Part shown: one piece after another, positions 41,672-55,246 of the stretch
How the letters are laid out: the number at the start of each line of letters is the position of its first letter
How positions within the stretch are numbered: position 1 is the stretch's first letter
Assembly: GCF_025420585.1 (NCBI RefSeq)
Contig: NZ_JAOEGB010000012.1
Span: 172,869-236,868, forward strand
Direction of reading: 5' to 3'
Length of the DNA: 64,000 nucleotides
From: Planotetraspora sp. A-T 1434
GTDB taxonomy: Bacteria > Actinomycetota > Actinomycetes > Streptosporangiales > Streptosporangiaceae
Program-made: the position numbers and the translations under genes
The notes under the pieces: generated by a model
Told to the model about the DNA's origin: nothing
The model's database searches: none
Seen by the model: the letters and a program-made list of their open reading frames with translations, nothing else

Positions 41672-42088
41672 ATGCGAAAGCTCTGGCTCGTGGCAGTCGT
41701 GTTCATGGCCGTGTCCTGCGGGGAGACGCCTGCACCGCAACCCGACAGGGCCGTCGGCGTCCCGGCCAGTTCGGGGGCGCCCAGCGCGGAGCCCTCCCTG
41801 GCAACGCCCGTGGGGAACACGCTGAAGGCGCACAAGGTGCCGTGGATCAGCGCGACCCCCACAGACTCCTCGCTGAACGTGGTCTGGTGGTCCGGCGTGG
41901 AGCCGTGTTACGTGCTCGACCGCGTGGAGGTCGCGGAGACCGCGGACGCGGTGACGGTCACCCTCTGGGAGGGCCACGACCGGCGCAAACCCGACGCCGT
42001 CTGCATCGAGATCGCGATCCAGAAGCAGACCGCGGTGAAGCTCTCCGCCCCCCTCGGGAAGCGGAAGGTCATAGACGGCGCGAAATGA
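41672..42088 (+). CDS. Secreted lipoprotein of unknown function (paralogue 1)
   Basis: A 138-aa protein with a lipoprotein signal (LWLVAVVFMAVSCGET, lipobox Cys about residue 16), a Pro/Ser/Ala linker and a C-terminal domain with LKAHKVPWISATPTD, WSGVEPCYVLDRVEV, TVTLWEGHD, CIEIAI and KVIDGAK. Two Cys in the domain (about residues 79 and 112) could pair. It is 55 bp upstream of a clear paralogue. CGTCAAAGGGG precedes its start, as it does for its paralogue. I do not know the family. Confidence 0.72.
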   Translation: MRKLWLVAVVFMAVSCGETPAPQPDRAVGVPASSGAPSAEPSLATPVGNTLKAHKVPWISATPTDSSLNVVWWSGVEPCYVLDRVEVAETADAVTVTLWEGHDRRKPDAVCIEIAIQKQTAVKLSAPLGKRKVIDGAK

Positions 42089-42142
42089 TGCCCGTTCTGA
42101 CCGCTTGGTGAACCGGCCGCCGCGCGGTGCCGTCAAAGGGTC

Positions 42143-42535
42143 ATGCGGACGACACGACGTATCGCGGCGATCGCCGCGACTGTCCTGACCCTTACCGTCA
42201 GCGCGCCTGCCCTCGCCGTGACCGGCGCCTCGGATCCCGTGCCGGTGAAGCCGCAGGGCGGCACCCTCGATCCCCACAAGGTCCGGTGGGAGTCGGCGAA
42301 GCCGATCAGGCATGGCCGCTACCTGCGGATCACCTGGACCTCCGGCATCGCGCCCTGCTGGGTCCTCGACAGGGTGCGCGTCAAGGAGACGTCCCGGAAG
42401 GTGACGGTGACGCTCTACGAAGGTCACACCAAGGACGCCGGGATGTGCGTCCTGATCGCCGTACGGAAGACCACGACGGTCCGACTCAAGACGCCGCTGG
42501 GCCACCGCCACGTCGTGGACGGCGCCCGCCGCTGA
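42143..42535 (+). CDS. Secreted protein of unknown function (paralogue 2)
   Basis: A 130-aa exported protein with a standard signal peptide (AIAATVLTLTVSAPALAVTG) rather than a lipobox. The mature domain aligns with the preceding gene: LDPHKVRWESAKP, WTSGIAPCWVLDRVRV, TVTLYEGHT, CVLIAV and HVVDGARR, with both Cys conserved. The two were made by tandem duplication but have different anchors. The upstream CGTCAAAGGG block is also shared. A 22-bp duplicated sequence follows the gene. Confidence 0.72.
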   Translation: MRTTRRIAAIAATVLTLTVSAPALAVTGASDPVPVKPQGGTLDPHKVRWESAKPIRHGRYLRITWTSGIAPCWVLDRVRVKETSRKVTVTLYEGHTKDAGMCVLIAVRKTTTVRLKTPLGHRHVVDGARR

Positions 42536-42539
42536 AAGC

Positions 42540-42583
42540 ACGGCTCGCGGAAGCCGAGGGTACGGCTCGCGGAAGCCGAGGGT
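42540..42583. repeat. 22-bp perfect tandem duplication just after a stop codon
   Basis: ACGGCTCGCGGAAGCCGAGG plus GT occurs twice, at 42540-42561 and 42562-42583, with a partial third copy (ACAGCCGCG). It begins 4 bp after the stop of the paralogue 2 gene and lies upstream of the dnaK regulatory region. Confidence 0.93.
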
Positions 42584-42619
42584 ACAGCCGCGCCCGGGAA
42601 TGATTTCGCCGCGCGGAGG

Positions 42620-42640
42620 GTTGAGCCCCGTAGACTCAAG
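42620..42640. promoter_or_regulatory. HAIR element 1 (HspR operator)
   Basis: GTTGAGC-N7-ACTCAAG matches the HspR-associated inverted repeat CTTGAGT-N7-ACTCAAG with a perfect right half and 5 of 7 in the left half. It ends 4 bp upstream of the dnaK -35 hexamer. HspR is encoded in the same operon, so feedback repression is expected. Confidence 0.9.
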
Positions 42641-42644
42641 ACGT

Positions 42645-45191
<2,547 letters not shown>

Positions 45192-45202
45192 GACACCCGG
45201 GA

Positions 45203-45225
45203 GCCTCTCCCCGTCCGGGAGAGGC
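45203..45225 (+). promoter_or_regulatory. Intercistronic hairpin between grpE and dnaJ
   Basis: GCCTCTCCC-CGTCC-GGGAGAGGC: a perfect 9-bp stem with a 5-nt loop, followed by GACCCTTTCTT, 27 bp before the dnaJ start. It resembles a weak terminator or processing/attenuation site that would lower dnaJ-hspR-clpB relative to dnaK-grpE. Confidence 0.7.
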
Positions 45226-45252
45226 GACCCTTTCTTACGAAGGAAGCGATAG

Positions 45253-46425
45253 ATGAGCACCAAGGACTACTTGGAGAAGGACTACTACGCCGTCCTTGGT
45301 GTGCCCAAGACCGCGACCCCTGAGGAGATCAAGAAGGCGTACCGCAAGCTCGCCAGGCAGTATCACCCCGACGCCAACCGTGGGGACACGCAGACCGAGG
45401 AGAAGTTCAAGGAAGTCTCCGAGGCCTACGACGTGCTCTCCGACGTCAAGCGCCGCAAGGAGTACGACGACGCCCGCACCCTGTTCGCCGGTGGCTACGC
45501 CGGGGCGGGCGGCCCCCGCGGCGGCTTCAACTTCGACTTCGGAGACCTGTTCTCGGGAAGCGGCGCCGGGCACACCGGCACGGGTGACCGGTTCGGCGAC
45601 CTGCTCGGCGGCCTGTTCAACCGCGGCGGCGGCGGTACGCGCACGACCACCACGACCAGGCCGCGACGCGGTCAGGACATCGAGTCCGAGGTCACGCTCG
45701 CCTTCGGCGAGGCCGTGGACGGCACCACGGTGTCGCTCCGGCTGACGAGCTCGTCGGCCTGCGCCGCCTGCGCCGGCACCGGGGCGAAGGCGGGCACCAC
45801 GCCAAGGGTCTGCCCGACATGTGAGGGCACCGGGGCGGCGAGCCGCAATCTCGGCAACTTCGCCTTCTCGGAGCCGTGCCGCGACTGCCGCGGCCGCGGC
45901 CTCCTGGTCGACGACCCGTGCCCGGTCTGCGAGGGCAGCGGGCGTGGCAAGAGCACCCGCACCATCCAGGCCCGGATCCCGGCGGGAGTCGGCGACGGCC
46001 AGCGCATCCGCCTCAAGGGCAAGGGCGCGCCAGGCGAGAACGGCGGCCCCGCGGGCGACCTCTACGTGCAGGTCCACGTCAAGCCGCACCCGGTCTTCGG
46101 CCGCAGCGGGGAGAACCTGACGGTGAACGTTCCGGTCACCTTCCCGGAGGCGGCGCTCGGCACCGAGATCAAGGTGCCGACGCTGCGCGGCATGCCGGTC
46201 ACGCTCCGCATCCCGGAGGGCACGCCCAACGGACGGACGTTCCGGGTCCGCGGCCGCGGCGCCGCCCGCAAGGACGGCACCAAGGGTGACCTGCTGGTCA
46301 CCGTGCAGGTAACGGTCCCGCAGCACCTCGACGACAAGGCCCGCGCGGCACTCGAGGAGTTCCGGGACGCCACCGAGGGCGCGGACCTTCGAGAAGAGCT
46401 GATCAAGCAGGCCAGAAGCGAGTGA
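45253..46425 (+). CDS. dnaJ: Molecular chaperone DnaJ (Hsp40)
   Basis: A 390-aa cochaperone: J domain [20 protein letters not shown] with YHPDANRGD (HPD) at about residues 38-46, Gly/Phe-rich region (about 85-130), and four zinc motifs [24 protein letters not shown] and CPVCEGSG. The C-terminal substrate domain starts at [28 protein letters not shown] precedes the start. Complete type I DnaJ. Confidence 0.97.
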   Translation: MSTKDYLEKDYYAVLGVPKTATPEEIKKAYRKLARQYHPDANRGDTQTEEKFKEVSEAYDVLSDVKRRKEYDDARTLFAGGYAGAGGPRGGFNFDFGDLFSGSGAGHTGTGDRFGDLLGGLFNRGGGGTRTTTTTRPRRGQDIESEVTLAFGEAVDGTTVSLRLTSSSACAACAGTGAKAGTTPRVCPTCEGTGAASRNLGNFAFSEPCRDCRGRGLLVDDPCPVCEGSGRGKSTRTIQARIPAGVGDGQRIRLKGKGAPGENGGPAGDLYVQVHVKPHPVFGRSGENLTVNVPVTFPEAALGTEIKVPTLRGMPVTLRIPEGTPNGRTFRVRGRGAARKDGTKGDLLVTVQVTVPQHLDDKARAALEEFRDATEGADLREELIKQARSE

Positions 46426-46429
46426 GCCG

Positions 46430-46777
46430 ATGGATGCCAACTTCTTCGATCTGTCCGATGACACTCCTGTTTACGTCATCTCGGTAGCCGCCCAGCTCTC
46501 CGGGCTGCACCCGCAGACCCTCCGCCAGTACGACCGGCTCGGGCTCGTCAGCCCGGGCCGTACGGCGGGGCGCGGGCGGCTCTACTCGACCCGCGACATC
46601 GTGCTTCTGCGCGAGGTCCAGCGGCTCTCTCAGGAGGACGGGATCAACCTCGCGGGCATCAAGCGAATTCTCCAACTGGAGACCGAGAACCTGCGCCTGC
46701 GCGACGAGGTCGCCCGGCTGCGCGGAGAGGTCACCATGATGCGGGCGCTCGTCCGGTACGAACTGCCGCCTGCCTGA
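46430..46777 (+). CDS. hspR: Heat-shock repressor HspR (MerR family)
   Basis: A 115-aa MerR-type repressor: [60 protein letters not shown], then a C-terminal coiled coil ([18 protein letters not shown]). In Streptomyces, HspR binds HAIR sites with DnaK as corepressor. The gene starts 4 bp after dnaJ; two HAIR sites lie at the operon promoter. Confidence 0.96.
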   Translation: MDANFFDLSDDTPVYVISVAAQLSGLHPQTLRQYDRLGLVSPGRTAGRGRLYSTRDIVLLREVQRLSQEDGINLAGIKRILQLETENLRLRDEVARLRGEVTMMRALVRYELPPA

Positions 46778-46796
46778 AAGCGAGGCATCGACCCCG

Positions 46797-49382
<2,586 letters not shown>

Positions 49383-49479
49383 GGTCTTCCCCACCATTCA
49401 GGCAAGCGGGCCCCGCCCTTTTCCCTCACTGCTACGTTCGGCGTTCGTCGGACTACCGTAAGCAATCAGGGGGACGTGG

Positions 49480-50328
49480 ATGTCCACGACATCACGAAGT
49501 ATTCGAGGGCGGTACGTCGCACTGGCGGCGGTCACCATCGGCGTCAGCTGGCTCGCGACCGGTCAGGCGATGGCGGGGGCCGCCGCGACCATGACCACCA
49601 CCTGCGAGCCGCAGAACAAGAGCGCGGCCGCACTGCACAGCCTCGCCCCGGCGACCGGTGTGCTCAGCATCACCGACGCCGCCGGGGCGGCGGCCGGGCA
49701 GGGCGTCCCGGCGCTGCCCGGCAGGCCGGGCGCGGTCCCGCCCGCGGCCAGGCTCATCCCGGCGGCGCAGCCCAAGGCGGTCCCGGCCGCCGTTCCGGCC
49801 GGCGTCCCGGCCGCGCCGAAGGGCGTTCTCCCGGCGCCGAAGCTGCCGGCGGTGCCGCTCCTCGCGGTCGCTCCCGCACGGCCCAACCTGTCCAGCCCGG
49901 CGTGCGTGCCGGCCGCGCCGGTGGTCACCGAGCCCATCGCGGAAAAGCCCCGTCACAAGCACCCGCGCAAGCACCACAAGCCGGCAGCCCAGCCGAAGGT
50001 CGCGAACGGCGCCCAGCAGCGCACGCAGTCACAGCCCCCCGCCAACGGGGAGGCCTTCGTGCCGCTGCCTCACCACGGCAAGCGCCACCACAAGCACCCC
50101 GTCCGTCAAGGGGCCCGTCAGGGGGGCCGTCACGCCCACCGCCACCACGACGCTCCGGTGACGTCGGCCGCCCCGGCGGCTCAGGCGACTCCGGCGGCCC
50201 CGGCCGCGCCCGCCACCCCGGCCGCCGGCCCGCGGGCGGCGCACCGGGAGGGCCGGGTGCACCCGAAGGCGGCGGCGCCGGTCCCCACGGCCGGTGACAT
50301 CGCCGACATAAGCAAGCTCCTGCCATAA
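49480..50328 (+). CDS. Secreted Ala/Pro-rich protein with His/Lys-rich clusters
   Basis: A 282-aa exported protein; AGGGGG lies 6 bp before the ATG. Signal peptide residues 1-33 (YVALAAVTIGVSWLATGQAMAG). The mature part is low-complexity Ala/Pro/Val with two Cys (about residues 42 and 139). It has three His-rich clusters: RHKHPRKHHKP (about 153-163), PHHGKRHHKHP (about 197-207) and GRHAHRHHD (about 215-223). It may bind metal, or interact with cell-wall polyanions. It stands alone and ends in a bidirectional terminator. Family unknown. Confidence 0.75.
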   Translation: MSTTSRSIRGRYVALAAVTIGVSWLATGQAMAGAAATMTTTCEPQNKSAAALHSLAPATGVLSITDAAGAAAGQGVPALPGRPGAVPPAARLIPAAQPKAVPAAVPAGVPAAPKGVLPAPKLPAVPLLAVAPARPNLSSPACVPAAPVVTEPIAEKPRHKHPRKHHKPAAQPKVANGAQQRTQSQPPANGEAFVPLPHHGKRHHKHPVRQGARQGGRHAHRHHDAPVTSAAPAAQATPAAPAAPATPAAGPRAAHREGRVHPKAAAPVPTAGDIADISKLLP

Positions 50329-50342
50329 CCAGCCAAAGCCGT

Positions 50343-50380
50343 AAAGGGGCCGTGGATCAGTCGTGATCACGGCCCCTTTA
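50343..50380. terminator. Bidirectional terminator
   Basis: AAAGGGGCCGTG (50343-50354) and CACGGCCCCTTT (50368-50379) form a perfect 12-bp stem with a 13-nt loop. It serves the plus gene ending at 50328. On the minus strand it overlaps the last codons and TGA of the TPR-like gene (50367-50369), so that gene's own 3' end is part of the hairpin. Confidence 0.88.
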
Positions 50381-50909
50381 TCGCGTCCAGCAACGCGTCG
50401 AGATCGTCTTCGGGCAGGCCCAGGTCGATCCGGATCCGGTAGCGGGTGCGCAGGAGCGACTCGCGGAGCGCGGTGCCGGGCACGCAGGCGCGGACCCCTT
50501 CGGTGGCCCACTCGTGGGCGCCGTCCAGATCGCCGTAGGCCGCCAGGGTCTCCGCGATGGTGAGCGCCGTGGCTGCGTTCCAACCGTCGGCCTTGATGGC
50601 CGCGATGACGTCCCCGGCCTCGTCGGGACGGTCGAGCTCGAACAGCGTGTCGGCGATTCCGGACCGGGGGTCGACCAGCACCTCCCCGCCGTCGTCGACC
50701 GCGCTCTGGAAGCGGTCGAGGGCGGTCGCGGGCTGACCCGCCTGACGCCACTCCTCGGCGGCCAGCACGAGGATCGCCGCCCTCGACACCTCGCCGGACT
50801 CGTAGCCGTGAGCCAACGCGTCAAGCTGACGGGCGAGGGCACCGTGGTCGTCAAGCAGCAGTGCCTGTTCGAGCAGCCGGTCCAGCTGCTCATGTGTCAC
50901 ATGTGCCAC
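50367..50909 (-). CDS. Tetratricopeptide-like helical protein
   Basis: A 180-aa all-helical protein with TPR-like pairs, for example AGQPATALDRFQSAVDDGG, GIADTLFELDRPDEAGDVIA and TIAETLAAYGDLDGAHEWAT (about residues 50-140). It probably acts as a protein-binding scaffold. I prefer the GTG at 50909 (VAHVTHEQLD); a GTG at 50900 is also possible and the open frame further upstream has no coding character. The terminator at 50343 overlaps its stop. Confidence 0.7.
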   Translation of the reverse strand: MAHVTHEQLDRLLEQALLLDDHGALARQLDALAHGYESGEVSRAAILVLAAEEWRQAGQPATALDRFQSAVDDGGEVLVDPRSGIADTLFELDRPDEAGDVIAAIKADGWNAATALTIAETLAAYGDLDGAHEWATEGVRACVPGTALRESLLRTRYRIRIDLGLPEDDLDALLDAIKGP

Positions 50910-51061
50910 AGAGCCGAGGCTACCGACCCGGGCCTGTCTTTGTGCAGGCATTCGGGAAGCAACGATTAGTACACCTTCGTGTACGAACCGTGTCCCTCTA
51001 CTGCTCACCGGGCATATTGCCCCCGCTGTGCTAATCGGAGCTGGCGGAGGAGCGATAGGCC

Positions 51062-51409
51062 ATGTCAAAGCGGGTGATCTTGACTCTCGCTTCCGCGACG
51101 GTGTTGTCCGCCGTGGTCCCCGGCGTCGCCGGGTACGTGACGGCGCAGTTCCAGGCGCTGGACGAGGCGCGCAGGGAGCTCGCCCGGCTCCAGTCCCAGC
51201 TCCGCATGGTCGAGCTGACCGTGGAGCCGGCCGCCGCCGTGCCGTGCGGTCCGCCCCGCGTCGCCGGAGACGACGAGCGAGAACTCCAGTTCCCCCGGCG
51301 TACCCACATCAGGCCCTGGCACAACACGGCGTATGTGCGGGTCATGGCGCCCACCATCTGGACCTCGCTGGAGGTCCCCGCCCGCCACATGGCGCCGGCT
51401 AAGCCCTGA
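51062..51409 (+). CDS. Small exported or membrane-anchored protein, unknown function
   Basis: A 115-aa protein with GGAGGAG upstream of the ATG. The N-terminal hydrophobic stretch (VILTLASATVLSAVVPGVAG, about residues 5-24) is a signal or anchor, followed by a short helix (ALDEARRELARLQSQLR) and a domain with RTHIRPWHNTAYVRV. Its 3' end overlaps the convergent TetR gene by 11 bp. No family recognised. Confidence 0.6.
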   Translation: MSKRVILTLASATVLSAVVPGVAGYVTAQFQALDEARRELARLQSQLRMVELTVEPAAAVPCGPPRVAGDDERELQFPRRTHIRPWHNTAYVRVMAPTIWTSLEVPARHMAPAKP

Positions 51410-52085
51410 GCTGGCGGGAGAGGTAGCCGCGGACCAGGTGCTTCGCCTCCGCGACGATGTCGGGCGCGCCGTTCGGGTCGTGCCGGAAGGCGAGCTTCAG
51501 CACGGCGTCCCCCGCCTCGACGGCGACGAGGATGGCACGGTCCATCTCCTCGCTGTCCGCGAGCCCGAACTCGGCGAGCAGCAGCGCCCGCAGGCGTCCG
51601 GCGATCACGGTGTTGTTGTCCGCCACCGAGTCGAGGAGGTTGAGATCGACCACGTCGCCGAAGTGGAGTGAACGGAAGCCCGGCACGGTGCGGTGCATGT
51701 CGACGTACTCGTCGATGATCGCGTCGACCGCGTCCCACCACCCCTCGTAGTCCTCGGTGATGAAGCGGCGACCGACCCTGGCGACGAACAGCTCGACGTT
51801 CCGCCTGGTCACGGCCTGGCTGAGGGCCCGCTTGTCGGGGAAGAACTGGTAGACCGAGCCGATCGCCACACCGGCGCGCTCCGCGACGCGGGTGGTCGAG
51901 AGCTCCTCGTACCCCCCCTCGTCCAGCAACGCGGCGCACGCGTCGAGCATCCGCTCCACCCTGCGGGCGCTCCGCCGCTGCGAGGGCCGTCGGCGCAGCG
52001 GTGTTGAGTCTTGCACTGGCTGGCTGGACACACGACCATCTTGCCCGCTGAACGCGGCGGAGGTCAGGCCTAACCCATCATTCAT
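51399..52085 (-). CDS. TetR family transcriptional regulator
   Basis: A 228-aa regulator: helix-turn-helix SARRVERMLDACAALLDEGG, then TTRVAERAGVAIGSVYQFFPDKRAL (shown in part: GVAIGSVYQFFPDK), and an all-helical ligand domain. I used the ATG at 52085 because it overlaps the CapA stop (ATGA). A later GTG at 52031 is possible and would remove about 18 residues that do not look conserved. Co-directional with and probably coupled to the CapA gene. Confidence 0.88.
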   Translation of the reverse strand: MNDGLGLTSAAFSGQDGRVSSQPVQDSTPLRRRPSQRRSARRVERMLDACAALLDEGGYEELSTTRVAERAGVAIGSVYQFFPDKRALSQAVTRRNVELFVARVGRRFITEDYEGWWDAVDAIIDEYVDMHRTVPGFRSLHFGDVVDLNLLDSVADNNTVIAGRLRALLLAEFGLADSEEMDRAILVAVEAGDAVLKLAFRHDPNGAPDIVAEAKHLVRGYLSRQLRA

Positions 52086-53161
52086 TGCGCCGACAGGCCG
52101 GTGCAGCCCCGGAGAGCCTTGTAGTTGGCCAGCGCCTGCTGCCGTGCCGCACCGGTCACGGGGATCGGCACGCCCCCGTTGATCCGGGCGGGCGTCCACT
52201 GGTCCTTGAGCACCTCGCGGCCCTCGATCTTCAACGTGAGCACGCCGGTCGTGCCGGTGTCCGGCCCCCAGTTGTAGAAGGCGAAGTTGCCCAGGCCGTA
52301 CTGCACGTAGGCCTGCCCGGAGTAGCCGCCGCCGAGCAGGATGTGCGCGTGGCTGCCCACCACCACGTCAGCGCCGGCGTCCACGAGCTTGGCCGCCAGG
52401 TCGCGCTGGACGGGTGTGGGGCATTTCACCAGCTCGGTACCCCAGTGCAGGAACACGATCACCGTGTCGGAGTTCTTGCGGGCCTGCCGTACGGCCTGGA
52501 CGAGGCGCGGCTCGTTCTTGGCGGAGGCGAGGCCGCCCTTGTCGGCCGTCGCCGTCCAGGACTGGATGAACTGCGAGTCGAGCACCTGGGTCGCCCCGAT
52601 GACGGCCACCCGGTTGCCCTTGACCGTCGCCCTGAACGGGCGGTAGGCCTGGGCCTCGTCCTTGCCGATGCCGATCACCGGGAACCTGGCCTGCTTGATC
52701 GCGGCGAGGGTGTCCCGGAGGCCGGTCTCCATGTAGTCCATGCCGTGGTTGTTCGCCATGTTGACGACGTCGACCCCGGCGGCCTTGAGCGCCGCGAACG
52801 CCGCCGGTGGCGCCCGGAACGTGAACTGCTTGCCGGGAGCGGGTGAGCCGCCCGTCGTGATGGCGGTCTCCAGGTTGAGAACCGTGAGATCGGACCGGCG
52901 CAGCACGCTCGCGATCGGCCCGAGCGCAGTGCGGGGATCACTGTTGAGACGGCCCCGCAGCACGCCCTCGAAGTGCACGTCCCCCGCGAAGGAAATCGTG
53001 TACGGCCGGCGTTCCGGGGTGGGGGACGGCGTGGCGGTCGCCACGTCCTCCGGCGCCGCGGTGGGGACGCGCGCCCCCTGGGCGGCGGAGCACCCGGCGA
53101 CGAGGAGGGCGGCGACGGCACAGACCAGGGAGGCACCTCTCACGGCACCCGAGCATGCCAT
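52082..53161 (-). CDS. CapA family lipoprotein (calcineurin-like phosphoesterase fold)
   Basis: A 359-aa exported protein. Signal with lipobox ALLVAGC (about residue 24), then Thr/Pro-rich spacer. The CapA domain starts YTISFAGDVHFEGVLRG, then VLNLETAITTGG, VVNMANNHGMDYMETGL, IVFLHWGTELVKCPTP and VVVGSHAHILLGGGY, the metal-binding signatures of this fold. CapA proteins take part in poly-gamma-glutamate or wall polymer metabolism in some bacteria. The exact role here is not known. Divergent from furA. Confidence 0.87.
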   Translation of the reverse strand: MACSGAVRGASLVCAVAALLVAGCSAAQGARVPTAAPEDVATATPSPTPERRPYTISFAGDVHFEGVLRGRLNSDPRTALGPIASVLRRSDLTVLNLETAITTGGSPAPGKQFTFRAPPAAFAALKAAGVDVVNMANNHGMDYMETGLRDTLAAIKQARFPVIGIGKDEAQAYRPFRATVKGNRVAVIGATQVLDSQFIQSWTATADKGGLASAKNEPRLVQAVRQARKNSDTVIVFLHWGTELVKCPTPVQRDLAAKLVDAGADVVVGSHAHILLGGGYSGQAYVQYGLGNFAFYNWGPDTGTTGVLTLKIEGREVLKDQWTPARINGGVPIPVTGAARQQALANYKALRGCTGLSAQ

Positions 53162-53197
53162 AGATTTCGGCCAAAAACCTGGGACAGTTCCTTTACT

Positions 53198-53208
53198 TGA
53201 ATCGTTCA
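53198..53208. promoter_or_regulatory. Candidate FurA operator
   Basis: The short dyad TGAA-TCG-TTCA in the A+T-rich region 24 bp upstream of furA. FurA proteins of Streptomyces autoregulate furA-catalase from such a position. The arms are only 4 bp, so support is weak. Confidence 0.35.
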
Positions 53209-53231
53209 GGTTTGATGCTAGCCTGGGGCAC

Positions 53232-53684
53232 GTGGGAGACACCATCCGACTTCGCCAGGCAGGCCTGCGGGTCACCGCGGCCCGGCTGGCGATCATGGAG
53301 ACCGTACGGCTGGGCGAACACCTCGACGTGGACGCCATACACCGCGGTGTCTGCGAACGGGTCGGCCAGGTGTCCCTGCAAGCCGTCTATGACTCCCTGA
53401 GCGCTCTCCAGCGCGGCGGGCTCCTCCGCCGAATCGAACCGGCGGGAAGCCCCACCCGGTACGAGACACGTGTGGGCGACAACCACCACCATCTCGTCTG
53501 CCGGCAATGCGGAAAGGTCACAGACGTCGATTGCGCGGTCGGACACGCTCCGTGCCTTGATCCGGTCTCCGACGCCGGGTTCCTGGTCGACGAGGCGGAT
53601 GTCATCTACTGGGGGCTCTGCCCCGACTGCCGCGTTCTCGCCGAAGGATTCGTGCCCACCCCGAGCGCGCTCCCCGCCCCCTGA
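53232..53684 (+). CDS. furA: Fur family transcriptional regulator FurA
   Basis: A 150-aa metalloregulator from the GTG at 53232. Winged helix DTIRLRQAGLRVTAARLAIM, VSLQAVYDSLSALQRGGLLR, dimer/metal domain DNHHHLVCRQCGKVTDVDCA, and a second CxxC, WGLCPDCRVLAE, for structural zinc. It lies 35 bp upstream of katA on the same strand, the conserved furA-catalase operon of mycobacteria and streptomycetes, where it represses itself and the catalase until oxidised. Confidence 0.93.
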   Translation: MGDTIRLRQAGLRVTAARLAIMETVRLGEHLDVDAIHRGVCERVGQVSLQAVYDSLSALQRGGLLRRIEPAGSPTRYETRVGDNHHHLVCRQCGKVTDVDCAVGHAPCLDPVSDAGFLVDEADVIYWGLCPDCRVLAEGFVPTPSALPAP

Positions 53685-53719
53685 ATTCGTGCCCCTTTGA
53701 ACCCCGGAGGACTACTGCG

Positions 53720-55168
53720 ATGACGAGCAGGCCGATCAGCACCACGGACGTGGGCATTCCCGCCCCCAGCGACGATCACTCGCTGTCCGTCGGTCCCAAC
53801 GGTCCCCTGTTGCTGCAGGATCACTACGTGATCCAGAAGATGGCGCACTTCAACCGCGAGCGGGTTCCCGAGCGGGTAGTGCACGCCAAGGGCGGCGGCG
53901 CTCACGGGTTCTTGCAGATCACCGAGGACGTGAGTCAGTACACCAAGGCCAAGCTGTTCCAGAAGGGCAAGGAGACCCCGCTCTTCCTGCGCTTCTCCTC
54001 GGTGGCCGGCGAGCTGGGCAGCCCGGACACGCAGCGTGACCCCCGCGGATTCGCCATCAAGTTCTACACCGAGGACGGCAACTACGACATCGTCGGCAAC
54101 AACACGCCGATCTTCTTCATCCGGGACCCCTCGAAGTTCTCCGACTTCATCCACAGCCAGAAGCGGCGGGCGGACAACCACCTGCGCGACCACAACATGC
54201 AGTGGGACTTCTGGACGCTCCAGCCCGAATCCGCGCACCAGGTGACGTTCCTGATGACCGACCGCGGCACGCCCGCCTCGTGGCGGCACATGCACGGCTT
54301 CGGCTCGCACACGTTCCTCTGGTACAACGCGGCCGGTGAGAAGTTCTGGGTGAAGTACCACTTCAAGACCGACCAGGGCATCAAGAACTTCACCGACGCC
54401 GAGGCGGGCGCGATCATCGCCCAGGACGCGGATTACCACATCCGGGACCTCCACACCGCCATCAGGAACGGCGACCACCCGTCCTGGACGGTCAACGTCC
54501 AGATCATGCCGTTCGAGGACGCGGCGGACTACCGGTTCAACCCGTTCGACCTGACCAAGGTGTGGCCGCACAGCGACTACCCCGAGATCACGATCGGCAA
54601 GTTCACGCTGAACCGGAACCCGGAGAATTACTTCGCCGAGGTCGAGCAGTCCGGCTTCGAGCCCGCGAACCTGGTGCCCGGCATCGGCCCGTCCCCGGAC
54701 AAGATGCTCCAGGGGCGCCTGTTCTCCTACCCGGACGCCCACCGCTACCGCATCGGCGCGAACTACCAGCAGCTGCCGATCAACGCGGCGAGGACGGCCG
54801 TCCACAGCTACAACCGCGACGGCCAGATGCGGTTCGACAACCCGGGTGACCCGGTCTACGCACCGAACTCCTTCAACGGGCCGGCCGCCGACCCGTCGCT
54901 GTACGAGGGCGAGCACTACCACGTCAGCGGCGAGATCATCCGGTCCGCCTACATCAAGCACCGTGAGGACGACGACTTCGTCCAGCCGCGGGCGCTGTGG
55001 GAGAACGTGCTGTCGGAGACCGACCGCGGGCACCTGGTGAGCAACATCGTCGGCCACGCCTCGGCTCCCGAGGTCACCACCGACATGAAGAAGCGGGTCG
55101 TCGACTACTGGACCAGCGTCCACAAGGACCTCGGCCAGGGCGTCGCCCAGGGTCTCGGTCTCGCCTGA
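53720..55168 (+). CDS. katA: Monofunctional heme catalase (small-subunit clade)
   Basis: A 482-aa H2O2-degrading enzyme. Distal His in RVVHAKGGGAHGFLQ (about residues 53-67), Asn in GNNTPIFFIRDPSKF (about 128-142), proximal heme Tyr in GRLFSYPDAHRYRIG (about residue 338). GGAGG precedes the ATG. Co-transcribed with furA. The stop codon TGA opens a 13-bp tandem repeat. Confidence 0.97.
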   Translation: MTSRPISTTDVGIPAPSDDHSLSVGPNGPLLLQDHYVIQKMAHFNRERVPERVVHAKGGGAHGFLQITEDVSQYTKAKLFQKGKETPLFLRFSSVAGELGSPDTQRDPRGFAIKFYTEDGNYDIVGNNTPIFFIRDPSKFSDFIHSQKRRADNHLRDHNMQWDFWTLQPESAHQVTFLMTDRGTPASWRHMHGFGSHTFLWYNAAGEKFWVKYHFKTDQGIKNFTDAEAGAIIAQDADYHIRDLHTAIRNGDHPSWTVNVQIMPFEDAADYRFNPFDLTKVWPHSDYPEITIGKFTLNRNPENYFAEVEQSGFEPANLVPGIGPSPDKMLQGRLFSYPDAHRYRIGANYQQLPINAARTAVHSYNRDGQMRFDNPGDPVYAPNSFNGPAADPSLYEGEHYHVSGEIIRSAYIKHREDDDFVQPRALWENVLSETDRGHLVSNIVGHASAPEVTTDMKKRVVDYWTSVHKDLGQGVAQGLGLA

Positions 55169-55240
55169 CCCCTCTGCCTGACCCCTCTGCCTGACCCCTC
55201 TGCCTGACCCCTCTGCCTGACCCCTCTGCCTGACCCTCCC
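55166..55240. repeat. 13-bp tandem repeat (five full copies) starting at the katA stop codon
   Basis: TGACCCCTCTGCC repeats exactly at 55166, 55179, 55192, 55205 and 55218, then a broken copy (TGACCCTCCCC) from 55231. Copy 1 begins with the katA stop TGA, and each unit carries TGA. The unit length of 13 shifts frame each time, so stops appear in all three frames. Confidence 0.97.
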
Positions 55241-55246
55241 CGAACA

